64,000 nucleotides of DNA from Glycomyces dulcitolivorans (GTDB lineage: Bacteria; Actinomycetota; Actinomycetes; Mycobacteriales; Micromonosporaceae): the NCBI RefSeq assembly GCF_003265355.1, contig NZ_QFRW01000054.1, positions 67,631 through 131,630 on the forward strand, written 5' to 3'. Below, one piece after another: positions 58,775 to 64,000 of this stretch. Position numbers and translations under genes: made by a program. Within the stretch, counting starts at the first letter, position 1. Each line of letters opens with the position of its first letter. Under the pieces are notes generated by a model that saw only the letters and a list, made by a program, of their open reading frames with translations, was not told the DNA's origin and searched no databases.

Positions 58775-60500
58775 GGTCACCCGATCGCGCCTCAACGATG
58801 AAGGGCCCGAACACAGCAGAGCCGATTGGCGAGGTCGAAGGCGTGCCGGGAGCGCCAGCGCTCACGGAGACGCCAGAGGGCACGGTCGCGCCCGTGGTCG
58901 GCGCGCCGACCACTGTTGCGCCTCCACTGCTCGCGAACAATCCGAGTGCGGCTCCGACCCAGCGCCCCGCGGTAGCCTGGAACGGCTCGCTGCGGACTGC
59001 GTCGGTAGCCCGGGTGGGATTCGAACCCACACTGTACGGGTTTTGAATCCGCCTTCCCGCGCGTTCGGAGTCGCCTCCGTGCTGCGCGGCGGTGAAGCGG
59101 CACAAGCCGCCGGGCTCGACCTCGACTGTAAGCGTCACCGGGCCCTCGATCGCTACCGGTTCGGCCGCTTCGGTCTCGGCGCCGTCTTCGGCGGTCCGAT
59201 ACACGAGTGCGGTCCCGATCTCGTTACGCTCCAGGCCGATCCACGCGTAGGTATCGCCGACGACCGCAAGACCGGCGCGGTCGCCGAGCTCGGCGCCGTC
59301 GAGCCGCATCGTGACTTCGGCGCGGAAGTCGTCGGAGGGGAGTCGTTGCCCGAGCAGGTTCGGCAGGAACCGAAGATCCTGCGGGCCGGGCACGCAGTTG
59401 AGCCGCAAGCCGCCACCGAAAGCCGGATCGGCATCCACATCCGCGCCCGCGCCGACATCATCAATCCAATGCGGTTTCGGGTTCGCCTGCCAGGCCCACT
59501 GGTGTCCGAAGCCCTCTGCGAAGTCGTCACTCGTCGCCGGCGCCGCAACCACCACACTCCCGATCGGCTTGGCGTGCTCCAGAACCGGCTCGCCACCCTC
59601 CCCGATCACCGGCCAGCCGTCTTCGCTCCAGCTCATCGGCTGGAGATGGACGACCCGCCCCAGGAATCCCTTGTCCTGGAAGTGCAGGAACCAGTCCGCG
59701 CCGTCCGGGGTGTCGACCCAGGCGCCCTGGTGCGGGCCGTTGATCTCCGTCGCCCCCTGTGCGAGCACGATCCGACCCTCATAGGGCCCGAACGGGTCCC
59801 GCGACCGGAACGCCGACTGCCAGCCCTCCGAGACCCCGCCCGCAGGCGCGAAGATCCAGTACCAGCCGTCGCGCCGGTAGAACTTCGGGCCTTCGAGGGT
59901 CCGGTACCCCTCAAGCTCATCGCCGTCGATGACGACCGTGCCCTCGTCCAAGAGCTCCGTCGCATCGGCGCTCATGCGGTGCACCGTGAGCCGGTTGTTG
60001 ATCCCGGCGCGGCTCTTCGCCCAGCCGTGGACCAAATACGCCGAACCGTCCTCGTCCCACAAAGGACAAGGATCGATGAGTCCCTTGCCGCCCTTCAGCA
60101 GCAGCGGCTCGGTCCACTTCCCCGCCGGGTCTTCCGCGCTCGTGACGAACAGGCCGCGGTCGGGATCGGGGTAGACGATCCAGAAGCGGCCCGCGTGGTG
60201 GCGCAAGGCAGGTGCCCACACGCCGCCGCCGCGTTGCGGGGTCCGGAAGTCCTGCTCCGGCACGAGCCTCGTGAGCGCGTGCCCGATGACCGTCCAGTTC
60301 ACGAGGTCCCGGCTGTGCAGGACCGGCAGGCCCGGCACCCGGTGGAAACTCGAAGCGGTCAGGTAGAAGTCGTCCCCGACCCGAACGCAGTCCGGGTCGG
60401 ACCAGTCCGCGTTGAGGACCGGGTTGCGGTACGTGCCGTCGCCGTTGTCGGCGAGCCGGAACGGATGGGCGCCAACGCGAGCGCGGGTCGGGTGGTTCAA
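58767..60500 (-). CDS. GH43-family glycoside hydrolase carrying tRNA-like insertion
   Basis: A 577-aa GH43 enzyme (beta-xylosidase/arabinofuranosidase type). The five-bladed domain starts with RNPVLNADWSDPDCVRVGDDFYLTASS (catalytic Asp), the acid Glu is in TLEGPKFYRRDGW, and a DUF1349-like beta-sandwich follows from about residue 345. It hydrolyses terminal xylose or arabinose residues. Between LCRF and EPFQATAGRW, normally adjacent, there is an in-frame insert of about 33 residues that includes PYSVGSNPTRAT, a translated tRNA 3' half. A second Gly/Ser/Thr/Pro-rich insert lies after GLFASS. The frame is nonetheless open. It sits between the permease and PmoA-like genes. Confidence 0.82.
   Translation of the reverse strand: MNHPTRARVGAHPFRLADNGDGTYRNPVLNADWSDPDCVRVGDDFYLTASSFHRVPGLPVLHSRDLVNWTVIGHALTRLVPEQDFRTPQRGGGVWAPALRHHAGRFWIVYPDPDRGLFVTSAEDPAGKWTEPLLLKGGKGLIDPCPLWDEDGSAYLVHGWAKSRAGINNRLTVHRMSADATELLDEGTVVIDGDELEGYRTLEGPKFYRRDGWYWIFAPAGGVSEGWQSAFRSRDPFGPYEGRIVLAQGATEINGPHQGAWVDTPDGADWFLHFQDKGFLGRVVHLQPMSWSEDGWPVIGEGGEPVLEHAKPIGSVVVAAPATSDDFAEGFGHQWAWQANPKPHWIDDVGAGADVDADPAFGGGLRLNCVPGPQDLRFLPNLLGQRLPSDDFRAEVTMRLDGAELGDRAGLAVVGDTYAWIGLERNEIGTALVYRTAEDGAETEAAEPVAIEGPVTLTVEVEPGGLCRFTAAQHGGDSERAGRRIQNPYSVGSNPTRATDAVRSEPFQATAGRWVGAALGLFASSGGATVVGAPTTGATVPSGVSVSAGAPGTPSTSPIGSAVFGPFIVEARSGDHG
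59004..59052 (-). pseudogene. tRNA 3'-half-like sequence inside GH43
   Basis: On the minus strand: an anticodon-arm-like stem with loop TTCAAAA (would-be anticodon CAA), then T-arm GTGGG-TTCGAAT-CCCAC (59014-59030) and CCGGGCTACC as acceptor-end. No D-arm or 5' acceptor half is found at the right spacing, so it is not a complete tRNA. It resembles the att cores that integrative elements carry. Confidence 0.6.
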
Positions 60501-60510
60501 GGCGTTCCCT

Positions 60511-61407
60511 CTATTTGAGCCCGGTCGTGGCGATGCCCTTGACCAGGTATTTCTGTCCGGCGATGAAGAACCCGATGATCGGGGCGAGCGACAGGACCGA
60601 CATCGCGAACATCTGCCCCCACTGCGACTGCCCCTCGGAGTCCACGAACTGCCGCAGCGCCAAGGGAACCGTGTACAGCTCGGGGTCGGTCAGGTAGAGC
60701 AGCGGCCCGAAGAACTCGTTCCACACCGAGATGAACGTGAAGATCGCGGTCGTCGCGAACGCCGGGCGGCACAGCGGCAGGATGATGCTCCAGAACGTGC
60801 GGAACGGCCCGCACCCGTCGATCCGGGCCGCGTCGTCGAGCTCCTGCGGGAGCTGGCGCATGAACTGGACCATCAGGAAGATGTAGAACGCGTTGGTGGC
60901 CAGGAAGTTCGGCACCAGCAGCGGGTAGTAGGTGTTGAGCCAGCCGAGCTTCGCGAACAGGATGTACTGCGGGATGAGCAGCACGTGCCCCGGCAGCATC
61001 ATCGTCCCGAGCATGAGCGCGAAGAAGAGCTTGCGCCCGGTGAAGTTCAGCCGCGCGAACCCGTACGCCGCAAGGGAGCACGAGAACAGGTTCCCGACGA
61101 TGCTGAGCACCACGATCACGATGGAGTTCGAGAAGTAGATCCCGAAGTCGTACTCCAGGGCCGTCCAGCCGCCGGAGTAGTTCTGCGGGCTCCACTCGGC
61201 CGGCCACAGCGCCAGGTCCGAGAAGATCAGCCCGTTCGGCTTGAGCGAGCTCGACACCAGCCACAGCAGCGGGTACATCAGGAACAGGCCGATGACGCAC
61301 AGCACGAGGTGCCTGGCGAAGCGGCTCTTGCGGCTCGAACCGAACCGCTCGATCAGCGCGTCGTCGTCGGTGCGCCGCGCCTTCGTCGATTGCAAGGTCG
61401 TTGACAT
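60511..61407 (-). CDS. Carbohydrate ABC transporter permease (MalG type)
   Basis: A 298-aa permease with six transmembrane helices and the EAA-type motif PQELDDAARIDGCGPFRTFWSIILPLCRP of the MalG branch. It forms one half of the sugar channel with the MalF-type partner encoded 10 bases upstream. No dedicated ATPase is encoded here; such importers share a common MsiK-type ATPase in actinobacteria (established for related systems). Next in the operon comes the GH43 gene. Confidence 0.92.
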   Translation of the reverse strand: MSTTLQSTKARRTDDDALIERFGSSRKSRFARHLVLCVIGLFLMYPLLWLVSSSLKPNGLIFSDLALWPAEWSPQNYSGGWTALEYDFGIYFSNSIVIVVLSIVGNLFSCSLAAYGFARLNFTGRKLFFALMLGTMMLPGHVLLIPQYILFAKLGWLNTYYPLLVPNFLATNAFYIFLMVQFMRQLPQELDDAARIDGCGPFRTFWSIILPLCRPAFATTAIFTFISVWNEFFGPLLYLTDPELYTVPLALRQFVDSEGQSQWGQMFAMSVLSLAPIIGFFIAGQKYLVKGIATTGLK

Positions 61408-61417
61408 CTATGCGGCC

Positions 61418-62377
61418 TCAGTTGTCGTAGTTGACCCAGTACTTCGCGGAGAAGAACGTCAGGGCGGTGAACGCGGCGATGATCACCAGGAGGGTCCAGG
61501 CCATCGCCGAGGCGTAGCCCATGTTGAACTGGTTGAATCCCTGCTGGTAGAGGTACAGGTTGTAGAACAATGTGGAGTTCGCCGGACCGCCGCCGCCGTC
61601 GTTCATCACGAAGCCCTGAGTGAACGTCTGGAACGAGGCGATGAGCGACTGGATCAGGTTGAAGAAGATGATCGGGCTCAAGAGCGGCAGCGTGATCGAG
61701 CGGAACCGGCGCCAGCGCGAGGCCCCGTCGACCGCGGCCGCCTCGTAGTACATGACCGGGATCTGCCGAAGGCCCGCAAGGAAGATGACCATGGGCGAGC
61801 CGAACGTCCAAACGTGCAGGATGATCAGCGTCGTCAGCGCGTAGTCGGGGTCCGAAGTCCACGCGATCGCAGGCACGCCGAACCAGCCGAGGAACGCGTT
61901 CACGATCCCGTCCAGTCCGAACACGTAGCGCCACAGCAGGACGACCGCGACGCTCGCGCCGAGCAGCGAGGGCAGGTAGAACACGGCCCGGTAGACCGGG
62001 AGCGCCCTGATGCCCTTGTTCAGGATCATCGCCACGCCCAGCGCCGCCGCCAGTGACAGCGGCACCGATACGAACGTGTAGACGAACGTGACCTGCAACG
62101 ACTTGAGCAGCACGGAATCCCGGAACATGGCCGTGAAGTTCTCGAACCCGATCCACTTCGGAGGATTCAGGAGGTTGTAGTCCGTGAACGCCAGGTACAG
62201 CGACGCGAAGAACGGGACGACGGTGAACAGCATGCCGATGAACCACGGCAGCAGGAACAGGTAGCCGGCGCGGTCTCGCCGCGCCCGCCGGCCCCGGGAG
62301 CGCCCCGCGGAGAGGCGCCCTTGCTCCGGGGCCGGCGGCACGTCCGCCTCCGGCATGACGGCGGTCTCGGTGCTCAC
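61418..62377 (-). CDS. Carbohydrate ABC transporter permease (MalF type)
   Basis: A 319-aa permease with six helices and EAA motif PVMYYEAAAVDGASRWRRFRSITLPLLSP of the MalF/UgpA branch. GTG 62377 overlaps the solute-binding protein stop by GTGA; the longer frame upstream is a shadow. It pairs with the MalG-type permease 10 bases downstream. Confidence 0.92.
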   Translation of the reverse strand: MSTETAVMPEADVPPAPEQGRLSAGRSRGRRARRDRAGYLFLLPWFIGMLFTVVPFFASLYLAFTDYNLLNPPKWIGFENFTAMFRDSVLLKSLQVTFVYTFVSVPLSLAAALGVAMILNKGIRALPVYRAVFYLPSLLGASVAVVLLWRYVFGLDGIVNAFLGWFGVPAIAWTSDPDYALTTLIILHVWTFGSPMVIFLAGLRQIPVMYYEAAAVDGASRWRRFRSITLPLLSPIIFFNLIQSLIASFQTFTQGFVMNDGGGGPANSTLFYNLYLYQQGFNQFNMGYASAMAWTLLVIIAAFTALTFFSAKYWVNYDN

Positions 62378-63705
62378 TCTGCGATGGCCCCTTCGGCCTG
62401 CTCGATGAACTGCGCCGCGGCGTCGGCCGGGCTGATGCGCCCGAACTCGACCTCGACGGCGAGCGCGTCGAGGAAGTCGAAGACGGCGCTGCCGCCGGGC
62501 GGGTACAGGAGCGAGCGCGGCAGGTCCTCGCCCTGGAGCGCGATGAGGAAGTCGGTGGCGGCCTGGTCGTCCGGTTCCAGCGAGGCCTTGATCTCCTCTG
62601 CCACTTCGGCATTGGCGGGGACGCCGCGGGTGGTGCCCGTGGCGAGGGACGCCTCGGGGTCGTTGAGCAGGAAGTCGAGGAGCTTCAGGGCCTCTTCGGG
62701 GTGCTTGGAGGCCGCGGCGACCGACCACAGGTGGGGGCAGTCGACGGACTGTCCGCGGCGCACCCCCTGGGTCTCGCCGGGCATGCGCAGCAGGACGAGG
62801 GTGCCGCCGCAGGCCTCGTTGTAGCCGAGGAAGTTGTTGGTGGGGATGATCTGCGAGGCGAGTTTGCCCTGCGCGATGTAGGACTGGTCGGGCGAGCCGC
62901 CGATGTTCTCGAAGAAGCCCGCGGGCGGGAAGCCGCCGTCGTCCCGCATGCCGTTGATGAGTTCGAACCAGGCCTGGACGGTGGCGGCGGTGACGCCGAG
63001 CTGGTCGTCCTCGGTGAAGAAGTTCTCGCCCCGCTGGCGGGTGAAGACGAGGATGTTGGCGAGGGTCTGGGCTTCGAAGCCGGTGCCGTAGACCTCGCCG
63101 CCGCTGGCGTCGCTGATCGCTTTCGCGAAGGCGGCCAGGTCGTCCCAGGACCAGGTGTTCCCGTCGGGGATCGGGACGCCGTACTGGTCGGCGAAGTCCT
63201 GGCGGACGACGAAGCCGACGGTGTTGAGGCCGGCGGGGACGCCGTAGACGCTCTCGCCGACCTCGGCGATGGTCGCGGCGTTGTCGCTGAGCCCGGAGAG
63301 GTCGAGGTCGTCGGCGTACTCGTTGAGGTCGAGGAGGGCGTCGCGGTCGGCGTACTCGCGGAGGGAGTCCATGCGCATGGCCATGAGGTCGGGCGGGTCG
63401 CCGGCGGCGAAACGGGTGGCGAGTTTGTCCTGGTAGGGGCCGGAGTCCTGGTATTCGACCTCGATCGTGACGCCTTCGTTCTGCTCCCTGAAGAGGTCGA
63501 GGGCGGCCTGGGTCTTCTCGGCCCGGGTGGCGTCGCCCCACCAGACCATGTTGAGGGTGACGCCGTCGCCGGAGTCGTCGTCTCCGCCGCCGCCGAAGCC
63601 GCGGCCGCAGGCGGCGAGGGCGGGCGCGGCGGCCAGGCCGAGGCCGCCGGCCTTCATGAGGTTGCGGCGGCTGACCGCCTGCCGAGGGGGTTGTTCAGTG
63701 GTCAC
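62374..63705 (-). CDS. Extracellular solute-binding lipoprotein for a glycoside ABC importer
   Basis: A 443-aa binding protein. The signal has a twin-arginine-like RRNLMKAGGLGLAAAPALAAC with lipobox LAAC, so it is a lipoprotein possibly exported through Tat. The mature SBP_bac_1 domain contains VTLNMVWWGDATRAEKTQAALDLF, DPPDLMAMRMDSL, GVPAGLNTVGFV, and QIIPTNNFLGYNEA. It delivers an oligosaccharide, plausibly a xylan- or arabinan-derived glycoside given the GH43 and ROK genes in the operon, to the two permeases. First gene of the operon. Confidence 0.92.
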   Translation of the reverse strand: MTTEQPPRQAVSRRNLMKAGGLGLAAAPALAACGRGFGGGGDDDSGDGVTLNMVWWGDATRAEKTQAALDLFREQNEGVTIEVEYQDSGPYQDKLATRFAAGDPPDLMAMRMDSLREYADRDALLDLNEYADDLDLSGLSDNAATIAEVGESVYGVPAGLNTVGFVVRQDFADQYGVPIPDGNTWSWDDLAAFAKAISDASGGEVYGTGFEAQTLANILVFTRQRGENFFTEDDQLGVTAATVQAWFELINGMRDDGGFPPAGFFENIGGSPDQSYIAQGKLASQIIPTNNFLGYNEACGGTLVLLRMPGETQGVRRGQSVDCPHLWSVAAASKHPEEALKLLDFLLNDPEASLATGTTRGVPANAEVAEEIKASLEPDDQAATDFLIALQGEDLPRSLLYPPGGSAVFDFLDALAVEVEFGRISPADAAAQFIEQAEGAIAE

Positions 63706-63823
63706 GCTTGCAGTCCCTTCACGCGGACACCCGTGTCCGGCGTATCGATCGGACTCGATGGTTGGGCGCTCAGGTTACGACCGGAAACGAGGTTATGTCA
63801 AGTCATGAAAAAAATTGGTCCGA

Positions 63824-63850
63824 GATTACGGCAATCCATTGACCGTAATC
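63824..63850. promoter_or_regulatory. 8-11-8 palindrome upstream of the glycoside operon
   Basis: GATTACGG-N11-CCGTAATC, perfect arms, between the divergent binding-protein gene (63705) and the secreted-protein gene (63909). Good operator candidate for the ROK regulator encoded at the operon's end. Confidence 0.65.
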
Positions 63851-63908
63851 GATCGACCTGCTTAGACTGCCCGTTGACGATGCTCACCCCGAGTCGAAGG
63901 AGCCTCGC

Positions 63909-64000
63909 GTGACCCCTTGGAACCCACCGAGATTCAGCCGCCGAACCCTCGCGGCGGCCGCCGCCGCGGGCGCGCTCGCCGCGGCCTTCCCCGCTGCGGC
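63909..64000 (+). CDS. Start of a secreted protein (Tat signal), truncated by window edge
   Basis: GTG 63909 follows AAGGAG (63897-63902) at six bases. The 30 visible codons encode FSRRTLAAAAAAGALAAAF, a twin-arginine signal peptide. It is divergent from the glycoside operon and shares its operator, so a secreted glycoside hydrolase is likely, but nothing else can be read. Confidence 0.7.
   Translation, partial: MTPWNPPRFSRRTLAAAAAAGALAAAFPAA

Noticed and set aside
59004..59110. Complete tRNA gene in the GH43 region
   Set aside because: No D-arm or 5' acceptor half at valid spacing; an AGCCCGG that could pair is 111 bases from the end and lies in native GH43 coding.

Overview
The window is high-GC chromosomal DNA from an actinomycete (Actinomycetota). 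The signs are dense G/C-ending codons with many GTG/TTG starts, Tat and lipoprotein signals, a stand-alone HATPase regulator, an ECF42-type sigma factor paired with a YciI protein, and many ABC sugar importers and LysR/MarR/TetR/ROK/DeoR regulators. I cannot fix the genus. There is no rRNA, complete tRNA, transposase or CRISPR array.

Layout. 1-10 kb is an accessory, defence-like stretch with less extreme GC and more mixed codons. It holds a single-polypeptide (type ISP) restriction-modification enzyme cut by the left edge, a divergent DUF4268 nuclease-like gene, and an unrecognised, translationally coupled four-gene operon (2TM protein, unknown 349-aa protein, D-2-hydroxyacid dehydrogenase, NPPY methyltransferase) that converges on a HATPase regulator. 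10.3-14.1 kb carries a small unknown gene and two overlapping glycosyltransferases. 14.1-19.2 kb is a lysine/2-aminoadipate-type catabolic cluster: LysR, FAD oxidoreductase, HglS-type 2-oxoadipate dioxygenase and ALDH7. 19.2-28.9 kb is mixed: a MarR-methyltransferase divergon with palindromic operators, a secreted CE4 deacetylase with a ricin-type lectin domain, ECF42/YciI, LysR and two aldo/keto reductases, and GlxA/isochorismatase.

28.9-37.7 kb is a DeoR-controlled carbohydrate operon: XylFGH-like importer, two different FGGY kinases, a histidine phosphatase and a 2-hydroxyacid dehydrogenase. 37.7-48.0 kb is the most unusual part. It has an Hsp70-TM-propeller fusion and two membrane proteins that share an 18-bp upstream element. 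Divergent from them is a four-gene operon ending in a TPR protein and a CHAT caspase-like protease, preceded by two proteins I do not recognise. 48.3-55.7 kb carries a hemerythrin gene with no usual start codon, an MMPL transporter with its TetR regulator, MaoC, acyl-CoA synthetase and Nudix genes. 55.7-64.0 kb is a seven-gene glycoside operon: solute-binding protein, two permeases, GH43, two PmoA-like proteins and ROK. Its GH43 gene contains, in frame, a stretch resembling the 3' half of a tRNA. A divergent secreted protein begins at the right edge.

Best candidates for undescribed systems are the CHAT/TPR operon (42.9-48.0 kb) and the four-gene operon at 6.3-9.6 kb. Function is inference in both cases. 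All assignments come from reading translations and motifs; no search was run.
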